A DNA stretch of 64,000 nucleotides, taken from contig NZ_HG964450.1 in the NCBI RefSeq assembly GCF_000612725.1, positions 1,237,537 to 1,301,536 of the forward strand, in the 5' to 3' direction. The translations under genes and the position numbers were made by a program. Below the pieces are notes generated by a model, which had not been told where the DNA came from, made no database searches, and saw only the letters and a list, made by a program, of their open reading frames with translations. Position 1 is the first letter of the stretch; every line of letters starts with the position of its first letter. Below, in pieces: positions 14,855 to 23,653 of the stretch. This DNA is from Mycolicibacterium austroafricanum (GTDB lineage: Bacteria > Actinomycetota > Actinomycetes > Mycobacteriales > Mycobacteriaceae).

Positions 14855-15946
14855 TCACTCGGTTGCGGGGTCCGAGTTCTCCGTCCCCGCGGACTCGCCG
14901 GTGCCCTGCCCGTCGTCGGTCTCCGGTTCGCCGCCGTCTTCACCGTCGATGGTGTCGGCCGGTTCACCGCCGTCTTCACCGTCGATCGTGTCGGCCGATT
15001 CACCGCCCTCTTCACCGTCGATGGTGTCGGCCGATTCACCGCCCTCTTCACCGTCGATCGTGTCGGCCGGCTCAGTCGGCGCTGCCGCCGTGTCGGCCGT
15101 CTGCGGATCGTCCGTCTCGAGCTCGTCGACGATGCCGGCCACTTCATCTTCGGCCGGGCCTGCGGGTTCGTCGACGGCCTCAGGCTCGGGAGCGTCGGTG
15201 GCGGTCAGCTCGGTCAATTCCTGCTGCCCGGCCTGGTCCTCGATGTAGTCCGCGGCGTCCTGGTCGATCAGGATGCCGAGCGCGATGGGCCCGGGGAACA
15301 GGTAGCCCTCGACCGTCAGCGGCGTGACGAGGCCCGGAAGGTTGTCGAAGTCGCCGAACGGAGATCCGTAGCCGCCGTTGAGCACGCCGTCGAGAACCCG
15401 CGCGGGGATGTTGACCACCGCGTTGACCAGACCGACGAGGTCCAGTGCTGCCGCCGCGTCGACGACCTCGTCGATCGCCACGCCGAAGGCGGCGACACCA
15501 CCGAGGATCGGACTCAGCGCGATCTGAAACAGCGCCTGCGGTGCATTGGGCTGGTTCATCAGGATGTCGACATATTCGAAGGCACCGAACACGGTCCTGA
15601 CCGGTTGCAGAATCACCCTGCCGATCGCGGCCATGGCGGCCGCCCCGTCGCCTTCGCCGAGCGCATCGAAGGCCTCGCCCAGCGCGACGATCTGCTTCTC
15701 GATCGTCAACCGGGTCAACGGCAGCGGGTCGGCGAGGTATGCCTCGACGAGCGCTGCGCTGTTCTGCACCGCCCGCACCAGCACCTGCGGGTAGAGCTCC
15801 AGCGGGCTGGGGATCGCGGACAGTTGCACCGTCGCGTCGACGACGGGCGCGACCGCGGCGGCAGGCTCGACCGGCGCGCAGGCGATGACCCCGGCACCCA
15901 GCAGTGCGACGCCCGCGGTGAACGCCGGCTTCATCGTTGCGATCAT
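14855..15946 (-). CDS. secreted GjpA-like (putative outer-membrane porin) protein with acidic repeat tail
   Basis: 363 residues from ATG 15946 (GGGAGTG upstream). It begins with a signal peptide (MIATMKPAFTAGVALLGAGV, cleavage after the following Ala-rich stretch). The body is a hydrophobic, Ala/Val-rich domain (residues 35-230) with LVNAVVNIPARVLDGVLNGGYG and PGLVTPLTVEGYLFPGPIALGIL, as in mycobacterial proteins annotated GjpA-like porins and in C-terminal regions of some PE/PPE proteins. The last 110 residues are very acidic and include four 12-residue repeats (ADTIDGE-E/D-GGE-S/P). Probably exported to the cell envelope; the porin function is by analogy only. Confidence 0.65.
   Translation of the reverse strand: MIATMKPAFTAGVALLGAGVIACAPVEPAAAVAPVVDATVQLSAIPSPLELYPQVLVRAVQNSAALVEAYLADPLPLTRLTIEKQIVALGEAFDALGEGDGAAAMAAIGRVILQPVRTVFGAFEYVDILMNQPNAPQALFQIALSPILGGVAAFGVAIDEVVDAAAALDLVGLVNAVVNIPARVLDGVLNGGYGSPFGDFDNLPGLVTPLTVEGYLFPGPIALGILIDQDAADYIEDQAGQQELTELTATDAPEPEAVDEPAGPAEDEVAGIVDELETDDPQTADTAAAPTEPADTIDGEEGGESADTIDGEEGGESADTIDGEDGGEPADTIDGEDGGEPETDDGQGTGESAGTENSDPATE
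14923..15066 (-). repeat. four tandem 36-bp coding repeats
   Basis: Four in-frame 36-bp units encode ADTIDGEEGGES twice and ADTIDGEDGGEP twice in the tail of the GjpA-like gene. The units differ at only a few bases, so recent expansion or copy-number variation is likely. Confidence 0.9.
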
Positions 15947-16132
15947 GACACTCCCATCCCTGCCCCACGCCCGATGGCGGCAGTCTAGCGGCCGGACCGA
16001 CGCCACGAAGCGAACTCGGCGACTGTGGCCGTTCATTCGCTGTACATTCCGAATTCACGCTCCTTCACCGTCTTTACGGGCACGTCGAGATAGCGGCTAC
16101 GCTTCGCGCAGCACCTCAAGCAAAGGAGTGTC

Positions 16133-17509
16133 ATGTCGTCCCCCACCAGCGCTGCAGTGCGCCTCACGGACATCCTGCCGACCGCCGCACCAGGCGAGAT
16201 CCAAGCCTGGCTCAGGTCGGTGGCCGGGCCCGCCGAGCGCCGGCATCAGGTGTCGAGGTTGAGCCGAGCCGAATTGCGCCGCCTCGGTGAGGTTCTCGAC
16301 GGCAGGACCGCCGAGATCCTGCTGGAATCATTGGACGACGAACTCGCCGCGCGCGCCGTCACCGCGATGGACGCCGCGGTGGCCGCCACCCTGCTCGCGG
16401 GTCTGGACACCGACCACGCCACCGACATCCTGCGCGAGATGCGCGCCCCCGCACGCGACTCGGTGCTTTCGGCGATGCCGGCGGACCGGTCCGAGGCATT
16501 GCGCCGAGTCCTCGAATGGCCCAGGGAGTCGGCGGCCGCGCACATGATTCCCGAGGCGCTGGCGATCACCTCTGAGCTGACCGTCGCCGACGCGGTCGAG
16601 CAGCTGCGCCGTGATGCGGTGGAGCTGCGTGTCGATGCCCACACCAGCGCCTACATCTACGTCACCGACCGCGACCGCCGCCTGCTGGGCGTCGCAGCGT
16701 TTCGGGATCTGGTGCTCGCCGATCCCGGTCGGCACGTCTCGGAACTGATGAACGACGACCTGCTCTGGGTGTCCCCGCTGACCGACGCCGAAGAAGCGGC
16801 CCAGGCGCTCGAGGACCACAACCTGGTCGCGGTACCGGTCGTCGACGCGGACATGCGACTGCTCGGCATTCTGACCCAGTCGACCGCCGCCGAGATCGCC
16901 GAGGAGGAGGCGACGGAAGACGCTGAGCGCCAGGGCGGTTCGGAGCCACTCGACATGCCGTACCTGCGTGCGTCGCCGTGGCACCTGTGGCGCAAGCGCA
17001 TCGGCTGGTTGCTGCTGCTGTTCGTCGCCGAGGCCTACACGGGCACCGTGTTGCGCCACTTCGAGGAGGAGATGGAGGCGGTTGTCGCGCTAGCCTTCTT
17101 CATCCCGCTGCTGATCGGCACCGGCGGCAACACCGGCACACAGATCACCACCACACTCGTGCGCGCGTTGGCCACCGGCGACGTCCGGTTCCGGGACGTG
17201 CCGTCGATCGTCGCCAAGGAGCTGTCGACCGGCATGCTCATCGCGCTGACGATGGCCCTGGCCGCGGTGATCCGGGCGTGGACATTGGGCGTCGGCCCCG
17301 AGGTGACGCTCTGCGTCTCGCTGACCATCGGCGCGATCGTGCTGTGGTCCTCGTTCATCGCATCGATCCTGCCGCCGCTGCTGAAGAAGTGCCGCCTCGA
17401 TCCCGCGCTGGTGTCCGCGCCGGCCATCGCCACCATCGTCGACGGCACCGGGCTGATCATCTACTTCTGGATCGCGCACCTGACACTGGCGCAGCTGCAG
17501 GGACTGTGA
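16133..17509 (+). CDS. mgtE: MgtE-type magnesium transporter
   Basis: 458 residues with the full MgtE plan: an N-terminal helical MgtE_N domain (residues 20-130), two CBS domains (about 135-260; VSELMNDDLLWVSPLTDAEEAAQALEDHNLVAVPVVD) and a five-helix transmembrane part from about 285. The pore region has FFIPLLIGTGGNTGTQITTTLVRALATGDV, the conserved motif of the family. It is a plasma-membrane Mg2+ channel gated by Mg2+ binding to the cytosolic domains. Start ATG 16133 follows AAAGGAG. The 186-bp upstream gap is too short and unstructured to support an M-box riboswitch. Confidence 0.9.
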   Translation: MSSPTSAAVRLTDILPTAAPGEIQAWLRSVAGPAERRHQVSRLSRAELRRLGEVLDGRTAEILLESLDDELAARAVTAMDAAVAATLLAGLDTDHATDILREMRAPARDSVLSAMPADRSEALRRVLEWPRESAAAHMIPEALAITSELTVADAVEQLRRDAVELRVDAHTSAYIYVTDRDRRLLGVAAFRDLVLADPGRHVSELMNDDLLWVSPLTDAEEAAQALEDHNLVAVPVVDADMRLLGILTQSTAAEIAEEEATEDAERQGGSEPLDMPYLRASPWHLWRKRIGWLLLLFVAEAYTGTVLRHFEEEMEAVVALAFFIPLLIGTGGNTGTQITTTLVRALATGDVRFRDVPSIVAKELSTGMLIALTMALAAVIRAWTLGVGPEVTLCVSLTIGAIVLWSSFIASILPPLLKKCRLDPALVSAPAIATIVDGTGLIIYFWIAHLTLAQLQGL

Positions 17510-17530
17510 CCTCCTCCCACCACTGAACCC

Positions 17531-17594
17531 TGCCGAAATCGCATTCCACGTGGGGTTTTCGCGTCTTCATCCGCGTGGAACGCATCTCGGCGCA
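17531..17594. terminator. long inverted repeat between convergent genes
   Basis: TGCCGAAATCGCATTCCACG (17531-17550) faces CGCGTGGAACGCATCTCGGC (from 17572) with a 20-nt centre containing GGGGTTTTC. It separates mgtE from the convergent YdeI-like gene and should stop both. Confidence 0.6.
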
Positions 17595-17599
17595 GCTAC

Positions 17600-17869
17600 T
17601 CAAGCCTTGCCGTTGCGCGTGCGATGCTTGCACCCGGGCCAGCAGCACGGACGACGCATGCCCTCCTCCAACTCCTCCTGCGTGCGCCGGATCCGCCGCT
17701 CCCGGGTCTTCTGCTGCTTGGCGTCCTCGACCCAGCAGATGAACTCGTTGCGCGCCAGCGGGGTGATGTCCTTCCACGCGGCGAGCGCGGACGCATTTCC
17801 CTCCAGCGCGGTACGCAGATCGGCGGGCAGTTCGTGCACCACACCGCCGGGCACTCGATGGCTGCTCAC
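17600..17869 (-). CDS. YdeI/OmpD-associated family small protein
   Basis: About 89 residues from GTG 17869. The segment LPADLRTALEGNASALAAWKDITPLARNEFICWVEDAKQQKTRERRIRRTQEELEEGMRRPCCWPGC matches the C-terminal motif of YdeI/OmpD-associated proteins (A-x-W-x-LTP-x-x-RNE-x-x-x-WV-x-x-A-K). This family is linked to resistance to cationic peptides, with unclear mechanism. Two cysteine pairs near the end are an unusual addition. The frame stays open far upstream but is antisense to the DUF1023 gene there. Confidence 0.68.
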   Translation of the reverse strand: MSSHRVPGGVVHELPADLRTALEGNASALAAWKDITPLARNEFICWVEDAKQQKTRERRIRRTQEELEEGMRRPCCWPGCKHRTRNGKA

Positions 17870-17939
17870 GGCGCCAGAGTAGCGCCACCGCGGCCGACCG
17901 TTCGTATGCGACGATCGGGGCGGCCGGAACGGGAGGATC

Positions 17940-19823
17940 ATGGCGGTTTCAGTGTCGACGGTGCGGGACTCGAAGCCCGACCGACTGGTGGACGCCGCCG
18001 ATGCCACCGGCAGGCACCGCTCCGAGCTGCAGACCATCATCGCGGGCCAGCGCGAGTCGCTCTCGCACCTGCAGGAACACTGGTCGGGGCAGGCGGCCTC
18101 GGCGGCCCTCGCGCGGGGGCTCGACGACATCGCCAGGCAGGACCGGGTCGCCGGGCGGCTGCTGAACCTGGAGTCGGCGCTGCGCAACGGCGGCCTGCAG
18201 ATGGGCGCGCTGCGGGACGCACTGCTCGATCTGGTGTCGTCGCTCGAACGGTTCGGGTTCGCCGTGGCCGACGACGGGACAGTCACCCCCGAGCAGTGGC
18301 TGGTCGGACAGTTCCTCGACAGCCTGGCCGACAAGTTCACCGGGTTCCTGCAGAAGATGCTGCAACTGTTCACCGACCTCGACGAGAACACCGCCGCCGC
18401 AATCGACCAGGCCGCCGGCGTCGACATCCCCAACCCGCCCGTCGAGGTGGGCGGGCAGGACATCCATATCCCGTCGCCGGACACCGACCCCGCCGACGTC
18501 AAGCAGTGGTGGGATTCGCTCAGCGAGCAACAACGCCGCGAGCTGATCGACCGGCACCCGCCGATGCTGGGCAATCTCAACGGGATTCCCGCGGAAGTCC
18601 GCGACCAGGTGAACGTCGCCGTGATGGACGACGACCTGGACCGGGTGCAGAACGTCGCCGACCGCAACGGGGTGTCCACCGACGAGGTGGCGGGCAACCC
18701 GGGCCGCTACGGGCTGACCGACGGCGACGTCACCCGCTACCAGAACGCCAAGAGAACGCAGGAGGGCCTGCTGCACCAGCTCGGCGCCCAGGACGGCGAG
18801 ACCCGCCGCTACAGCGAGATCGGCGAGCAGGAACGCCGCGACAAGAACTGGCGACCGACGATGCTGTGGGCATATGACCCGCAGGCCTTCGACGGCAAGG
18901 GCCGCGCCGCGGTGTCGATCGGCAACCCGGACCGGGCGTCGAACACGGCGGTCATCGTGCCGGGCACAAGCGCCAGCGTCCGCGACGGCTGGTTGTCCGA
19001 CGGGCACAACGACGCGATCCATCTCTACGGCCAGTCGCTCAAGGCGGCCCCCGCCGACCCGACGGCGGTGATCTCCTGGATGGGCTACAACACCCCCGAG
19101 AGCTTCACCGACCCCAACATCGCCAACACCGGCCTGGCGCGCGCCGGCGGCGATGCCCTGGCATGGGATGTCAACGGACTCAACGTGACCCACGAGGCGG
19201 GTGTGCCCGAGCACGTGACGGTCATCGGGCACTCCTACGGTTCGACGACGGTCGCCGACGCGTTCGCCAACAGCGGTATGCAGGCCGACGACGCGATCCT
19301 GCTCGGCAGCCCGGGTACCGACGTGGCACGCAGCGCCGCCGACTTCAATCTTGACGGCGGGCAGGTGTACATCGGTGACGCGTCCACCGACCCGGTCGGT
19401 TGGCTGGGCCAGATGGGCAACACGCTGCCCGGCGAACTGAACGACTCCCTCGGCAACATGGTCGGTCCGACGGCCGGCCTCGGCGCCGACCCGGCGTTCG
19501 AGGATTTCGGCGCGACACGGTTTCGGGCCGAGGTGCCCGGCGCCGACATGATCGACCCGTCGGACCATTCGTACTACTACACCGTCGGCAGCGAGTCGCT
19601 GCGCAGCATGACCGAGATCGTCACCGGCAACGGCGGGCGCCTCGACGAGCTCGGGCTGCTGGCCCAACCGCGCACCGAGCTCACGGTGTCGACGCCGCAG
19701 CAGCTCGACGTCCCGGTCCTCGGCGAGGTGCCGTTGCCGCACCTGGAGGTCGAGACGCCGGTGATCTACGACCCCGAATGGAATCGGGCGGGAGGATCGG
19801 TGACCAATGACCACGGGTATTAG
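17940..19823 (+). CDS. DUF1023 alpha/beta-hydrolase with N-terminal WXG-like domain
   Basis: 627 residues. Residues 1-110 form a helical domain with HWSGQAASAALARGL near residue 46, resembling the W-x-G hairpin of WXG100 proteins. The C-terminal half is a DUF1023 hydrolase: NTAVIVPGTSASVRDG, then the nucleophile elbow VTVIGHSYGSTTVADAF near residue 430, and a late His in PSDHSYYYTVG. There is no signal peptide, so if exported it might use a type VII route. Substrate unknown. It overlaps the downstream lipoprotein gene by 17 bp, so the two are probably translated together. Confidence 0.8.
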   Translation: MAVSVSTVRDSKPDRLVDAADATGRHRSELQTIIAGQRESLSHLQEHWSGQAASAALARGLDDIARQDRVAGRLLNLESALRNGGLQMGALRDALLDLVSSLERFGFAVADDGTVTPEQWLVGQFLDSLADKFTGFLQKMLQLFTDLDENTAAAIDQAAGVDIPNPPVEVGGQDIHIPSPDTDPADVKQWWDSLSEQQRRELIDRHPPMLGNLNGIPAEVRDQVNVAVMDDDLDRVQNVADRNGVSTDEVAGNPGRYGLTDGDVTRYQNAKRTQEGLLHQLGAQDGETRRYSEIGEQERRDKNWRPTMLWAYDPQAFDGKGRAAVSIGNPDRASNTAVIVPGTSASVRDGWLSDGHNDAIHLYGQSLKAAPADPTAVISWMGYNTPESFTDPNIANTGLARAGGDALAWDVNGLNVTHEAGVPEHVTVIGHSYGSTTVADAFANSGMQADDAILLGSPGTDVARSAADFNLDGGQVYIGDASTDPVGWLGQMGNTLPGELNDSLGNMVGPTAGLGADPAFEDFGATRFRAEVPGADMIDPSDHSYYYTVGSESLRSMTEIVTGNGGRLDELGLLAQPRTELTVSTPQQLDVPVLGEVPLPHLEVETPVIYDPEWNRAGGSVTNDHGY

Positions 19824-20352
19824 TCGTCATGTCGCGGCTCTGCTCATCGCGATGTCAGCTGTAGGAGGATGCTCACCGATGTCCCCATCCGACCAGAGCA
19901 CACCGAAGGCGGACGGGCCCACCGCCCCACCGCCGTCAGACGCCGAATCCCGCGCACAGGTGGTCGACACCGCCAAAGACGTTGTGCGGGCGGCAGATCT
20001 GCGCGTGACTTACGCGAGCTTCCAGTGGGAGTGGTGCAACGACCAGGGCGATCCTCCGTTCCACGGCCGGGTCGACATGGCGTTCGAGGTGCCGCCCGGC
20101 GCCGACAGCCAGGGCCTGGGCCGGCAGATCGCGGCCACCCTCGCCGAGCTGCCGGGCTGGGCGCCAGGGCCACCACCGGGATTCCAGCCCGCGGGCGACG
20201 TCGTCCACAGGGGCGGTGTCATGGTGATCGTCGGTCCGGGAAACTACCCCGAGCGTGGCGCGGTCGAGATCTACGGTGAATGCCGCAACATGAACGACCA
20301 CCGCGACGACAACGAGCTCACCGACATCACCGCCGAGGTCCGGGCCGGCTGA
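19807..20352 (+). CDS. lipoprotein paired with the DUF1023 hydrolase
   Basis: 181 residues. A hydrophobic signal (VAALLIAMSAV) ends in the lipobox AVGGC with Cys 22. The mature domain has RVTYASFQWEWCNDQGDPPFHGRVDMAFEVP and a C-terminal YGECRNM; two Cys may form a disulfide. This type of lipoprotein is commonly encoded directly after DUF1023 hydrolases in mycobacteria as far as I recall. Function unknown. Translation is probably coupled to the upstream gene. Confidence 0.7.
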   Translation: MTTGISRHVAALLIAMSAVGGCSPMSPSDQSTPKADGPTAPPPSDAESRAQVVDTAKDVVRAADLRVTYASFQWEWCNDQGDPPFHGRVDMAFEVPPGADSQGLGRQIAATLAELPGWAPGPPPGFQPAGDVVHRGGVMVIVGPGNYPERGAVEIYGECRNMNDHRDDNELTDITAEVRAG

Positions 20353-20355
20353 GCG

Positions 20356-21219
20356 TCAGCGCGGGACGTCGGGTGGGGTGATGGAACGCGGTGAAAGGTT
20401 CAGCGAACGAACATGTTCGGCCACTGCACCGAGGCTGGACACCCACACGTCGTCGTGGTCGAGCACGTAACGCATCAGCTCACCCAGCTCGGCGGCCCGG
20501 GACGGCCGGCCGGTGAGGAACGGATGGTTGGTCAGCACCCAGCAGCCGCCCACCTTCCGCAGCGCGTCGAATTCCGACTGCCACAGCTCCCGCGCCTTGC
20601 GCGGAGTCTCGATCAGTCCGCTTCCGGAGATGTCCGGCAGGAAGCAGTACTGCTCCCAGTCGTCGAGTGCCCATTGGATGGGGATCTCGACCAGCGACTC
20701 CTGCGCGCCGGGGGTGATCGCCAGTTCGTAGGGATGGTCGGCGTCCATCAGGCTCGAGTCGTACAGGAAGTCACGCTCGGCCAGCAGCGCCGGGGTGCGC
20801 CAGGACAGGTCCCACATCGGGGCGCGGTATCCCACCGGGCGAACCCCCGCCACGTCGGCCAGGGCGGCCAGCCCGCGGTCCAGGGCGTCGATCTCCTGCT
20901 CGAGGGTGAGCGCGGTGGGCTGCTCGTGCAGGTAGCCGTGGTGGGCGATCTCGTGCCCGGCGGCGACGATGCTGCGGACGGCTTCCGGGTACCTGTCGGC
21001 GGTGTGCCCCGGGACGAAGAACGTCGACGGAACCTGGTGCTGCTCAAGCAGATCCAGGATCCTCGGGATGCCGACCAGCGGCCCGTAGGCCTGATGACTC
21101 ATCACGCTCATCCGGGCGCCGACACTCTCGTTGCCCCACAGGATCGCGGACTCAGCGTCGACATCGAAGGTGAACGCGGCGGCGGCGGTCTTCCCGTCGG
21201 GCCAGCGGAAGCGGTCCAT
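20356..21219 (-). CDS. polysaccharide-deacetylase-fold (PuuE/cyclic-imidase type) hydrolase
   Basis: 287 residues. NodB-fold motifs: FTFDVDAESAI (catalytic Asp), HEIAHHGYLHEQPTAL (metal His pair) and VGYRAPMWDLS. The FDVDAE and AHHGYLHE forms belong to the PuuE/HpPgdA branch, which acts on cyclic amides and imides such as allantoin rather than only on GlcNAc polymers. The ATG at 21219 overlaps the ureohydrolase stop (TGATG), so this is the last gene of a five-gene operon. With that neighbour, a small nitrogen compound is the more likely substrate than peptidoglycan; this is inference. Confidence 0.78.
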   Translation of the reverse strand: MDRFRWPDGKTAAAAFTFDVDAESAILWGNESVGARMSVMSHQAYGPLVGIPRILDLLEQHQVPSTFFVPGHTADRYPEAVRSIVAAGHEIAHHGYLHEQPTALTLEQEIDALDRGLAALADVAGVRPVGYRAPMWDLSWRTPALLAERDFLYDSSLMDADHPYELAITPGAQESLVEIPIQWALDDWEQYCFLPDISGSGLIETPRKARELWQSEFDALRKVGGCWVLTNHPFLTGRPSRAAELGELMRYVLDHDDVWVSSLGAVAEHVRSLNLSPRSITPPDVPR

Positions 21220-22184
21220 CACCCGACCATAAGGCTGATCAGCTCGTAGGCGAGGTTCGCCGCGGCCACGGCGGTGACCTCGGCGTGGTCGTACGCCGGC
21301 GCCACCTCCACCACGTCGGCGCCGACGATGTTCAGCGCCCGCATCGCCCGCAGCACCGCGACCAGCTCGCGACTCGTCATCCCACCGATCTCGGGTGTCC
21401 CGGTACCCGGCGCGAACGCCGGGTCCAGCACGTCGACGTCGATCGACACGTACACCGGGTGCTCGCCGACACGCTCGAGCACACGCTCGATGACCCCGTC
21501 CACCCCGATGCGGTCGATCTCGCGGCAATGCACCGCGGTGAAGCCCAACTCGGCGTCGTCGAGCAGGTCCGCGGCATCGTAGAGCGAGCCCCGGATACCG
21601 ACGTGGGCGGAGTGGCCCTTGACGATCAGACCCTGTTCGGAGGCGCGCCGGAACGGGGTGCCATGGGTGCACGGCGCCCCGAAATAGGTGTCCCACGTGT
21701 CGAGGTGGGCGTCGAAGTGCACCAAGGCCACCGGGCCGTGCAGCTCGTTGACGGCCTGCAGCGCGGGCAGCGCAATGGTGTGGTCACCACCGAGCAGAAC
21801 GAACCGCTGTTCGGGGCTGGTGACCAGGCCGAGGATTCCGTCCTTGATCTGCTCCACCGCGGTGGTGATGTCGAACGGGTTGGCGGCGATGTCACCGGCG
21901 TCGACCACCTGCGCGGTCGCGAACGGCGACACCTCGAGCGCCGGGTGATACGGCTTGAGGAGCCGCGAGGCCTGACGGATCGCGGCGGGACCGAAGCGCG
22001 CCCCGGGCCGGTAGGTGACGCCGCTGTCGAACGGGACCCCGATGACGGCGATGTCGTGCGAGGCGACCTCGTGTCGTTGCGGCAGCCGCGCGAACGTGCC
22101 GAGCCCGGCATAGCGCGGCACCTGCTGGGCGTCGATCTGCCCGAGCACGCCGGATTCCGAGCGCATCCGCGGGTCGTTCTGCAT
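21219..22184 (-). CDS. speB: ureohydrolase (agmatinase/guanidino-acid hydrolase family)
   Basis: 321 residues with all arginase-fold Mn motifs: FVLLGGDHTIALPAL, LVHFDAHLDTWDTYFGAPCTHGTPFRRA and VYVSIDVDVLDPAFAPGTGTPEIGGMTSRE. It should hydrolyse a guanidino compound to urea and an amine. The family includes agmatinase, guanidinobutyrase, guanidinopropionase and proclavaminate amidinohydrolase, so the symbol is tentative. It follows two short-chain dehydrogenases and precedes the amidohydrolase-like gene with a 1-bp stop-start overlap. Confidence 0.85.
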   Translation of the reverse strand: MQNDPRMRSESGVLGQIDAQQVPRYAGLGTFARLPQRHEVASHDIAVIGVPFDSGVTYRPGARFGPAAIRQASRLLKPYHPALEVSPFATAQVVDAGDIAANPFDITTAVEQIKDGILGLVTSPEQRFVLLGGDHTIALPALQAVNELHGPVALVHFDAHLDTWDTYFGAPCTHGTPFRRASEQGLIVKGHSAHVGIRGSLYDAADLLDDAELGFTAVHCREIDRIGVDGVIERVLERVGEHPVYVSIDVDVLDPAFAPGTGTPEIGGMTSRELVAVLRAMRALNIVGADVVEVAPAYDHAEVTAVAAANLAYELISLMVG

Positions 22185-22199
22185 TGTTGCCTCCTCCTT

Positions 22200-22964
22200 C
22201 TATGCCCGAGTCCGCGTCGAGCCGCCGTTACACGAGATCACCTGTCCGACAACTGCTTCCAGATCGAAGTCGGACAGCAGCTCGACTGCTACGGCCACTT
22301 CATCGGCGGAACCGATGCGTCCCAACGGGATCGCTTCGGCATATCGTCGGTGGATGTCGTCGAGGCCGACCCCGGCAGCGTCGGCGTCGACCTGCAGTTG
22401 GGGGGTGTCGATCACGCCGGGCGCCACCGCGTTGACGATGATGTGCTCGCGGGCGAGCTCCCGGCCCAGCGTCTTGACCAGTGAGATCAACCCGGACTTG
22501 GCGGCCGCGTAGGCCGTCGCCTCCGGCCAGCCCGTCACACCCCATTCACTGGCGATGACGACGATGCGGCCGGCCCCCGTTCTGCGCATGTGAGGCAGCA
22601 CGCTCTGCACCAGGAAGAAGGTGCCGCCGAGGTTGGTGTCCACCACCTTCCACCAGTCGTCGTCGGCGTGCTCGAGCAGCGGCGCCATCGTCATGTAGGC
22701 GTGGTTGGCCACCAGCACATCGAGCCGACCGGTGGTGGCGGCGACGTGGGTGGCGAGGGCGCGGCAACTCTTCGGATCGGAGACGTCCCCGGGCGCGGTC
22801 AGCCCGCCGATCTCGGTCGCCAGGGCGGTGAGCGCGTCGCTGTCTTCGCGGTCGTTGACCGCCACCGTGGCGCCGGCGGCCGCCAGTCGCCGGGCGTGCG
22901 CGGCGCCCATGCCTCGGGCGGCGCCCGTCACCAAAGCGACCCGGCCGCGCAGGTCGGTGCTCAT
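22200..22964 (-). CDS. short-chain dehydrogenase/reductase (1)
   Basis: 254 residues, classical SDR. The cofactor motif is VALVTGAARGMGAAHARRLAAAG; the active-site segment IVVIASEWGV followed by AYAAAKSGLISLVK gives Ser, Tyr and Lys; VNAVAPGVIDTPQL follows. ATG 22964 overlaps the end of the second SDR by 4 bp. Substrate unknown, most likely an intermediate of the guanidino/amine pathway encoded around it. Confidence 0.85.
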   Translation of the reverse strand: MSTDLRGRVALVTGAARGMGAAHARRLAAAGATVAVNDREDSDALTALATEIGGLTAPGDVSDPKSCRALATHVAATTGRLDVLVANHAYMTMAPLLEHADDDWWKVVDTNLGGTFFLVQSVLPHMRRTGAGRIVVIASEWGVTGWPEATAYAAAKSGLISLVKTLGRELAREHIIVNAVAPGVIDTPQLQVDADAAGVGLDDIHRRYAEAIPLGRIGSADEVAVAVELLSDFDLEAVVGQVISCNGGSTRTRA

Positions 22965-23653
22965 ATCACCGCTCCCGAGTTCACGTTGACGACGTCTCCG
23001 GTGCTGAAAGTTGCGTCGCAGACCAGGTATTCGACGCAGCGGGCCACTTCGGCCGGTGTGGTGAGCCGGCGCAGCGGCAGTGTCTGCAGATATTCCGGTG
23101 CGCGCCAAGGTGAATCGGGGGCCAGCAGCGGGGTGTCGGTGGGTCCGGGGGCGACCGCATTCACCCGCACCCCGCTGCTGGCGGTCTCGACGGCGAGGCT
23201 GCGCACCAGCCCGAGGATGGCTCCCTTGGCGGCCGCGTAGTGGGCGTCCTCGTCACCACCGCCGACGGCGAGTTCACTGGCCACCGCGACCAGTGACCCG
23301 CGCGTGGCGGTCAGGTCCGGCAGGGTGGCGCGGGCGACGTTGACCAGCCCGCCCAGGTGCACGCGCAGCATCCGGCGCCACGCGTCCTCGCTGATGTCGG
23401 ACACCGGAGCCATCTCGTAGTAACCGGCCGAGGTCACCACGGCGCTGACCGGCCCAAGCCGGTCCTGCAGTTGACCCACCGCGCGGGCCACCGCGTCGGC
23501 GTCGGAAACGTCAACCGCCCAGGTGTTTTCGGCGGGTCCGGGGTTCAGGTCCAGGCACCCGACGGTGTACCCGCGCGCGGTGAGCGCCTCGACCACCGCG
23601 GCGCCGATTCCGCTGGCGCCGCCGGTGACCAGGGCTACCGGCTGGTCAGTCAT
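22961..23653 (-). CDS. short-chain dehydrogenase/reductase (2)
   Basis: 230 residues. ALVTGGASGIGAAVVEALTARG is the nucleotide-binding motif, LVAVASELAVGGGDEDAHYAAAKGAILGLVRSL the catalytic region, and VRVNAVAPGPTDTPLL the following loop. It is not a close duplicate of the neighbouring SDR. It overlaps the permease gene upstream by 8 bp and SDR 1 downstream by 4 bp, so all are co-translated. Confidence 0.85.
   Translation of the reverse strand: MTDQPVALVTGGASGIGAAVVEALTARGYTVGCLDLNPGPAENTWAVDVSDADAVARAVGQLQDRLGPVSAVVTSAGYYEMAPVSDISEDAWRRMLRVHLGGLVNVARATLPDLTATRGSLVAVASELAVGGGDEDAHYAAAKGAILGLVRSLAVETASSGVRVNAVAPGPTDTPLLAPDSPWRAPEYLQTLPLRRLTTPAEVARCVEYLVCDATFSTGDVVNVNSGAVI

Noticed and set aside
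14765..15988. 407-codon rightward frame
   Set aside because: Antisense to the GjpA-like gene; its apparent repeats are the complement of the real 36-bp coding repeats.
15947..16132. Possible Mg2+ riboswitch upstream of mgtE
   Set aside because: Only 186 bp shared with a divergent gene, and no M-box-like conserved segments seen.
17949..19814. 621-codon leftward frame
   Set aside because: Antisense to the DUF1023 hydrolase over nearly its whole length; Val/Gly/Arg/His-rich composition typical of shadows.
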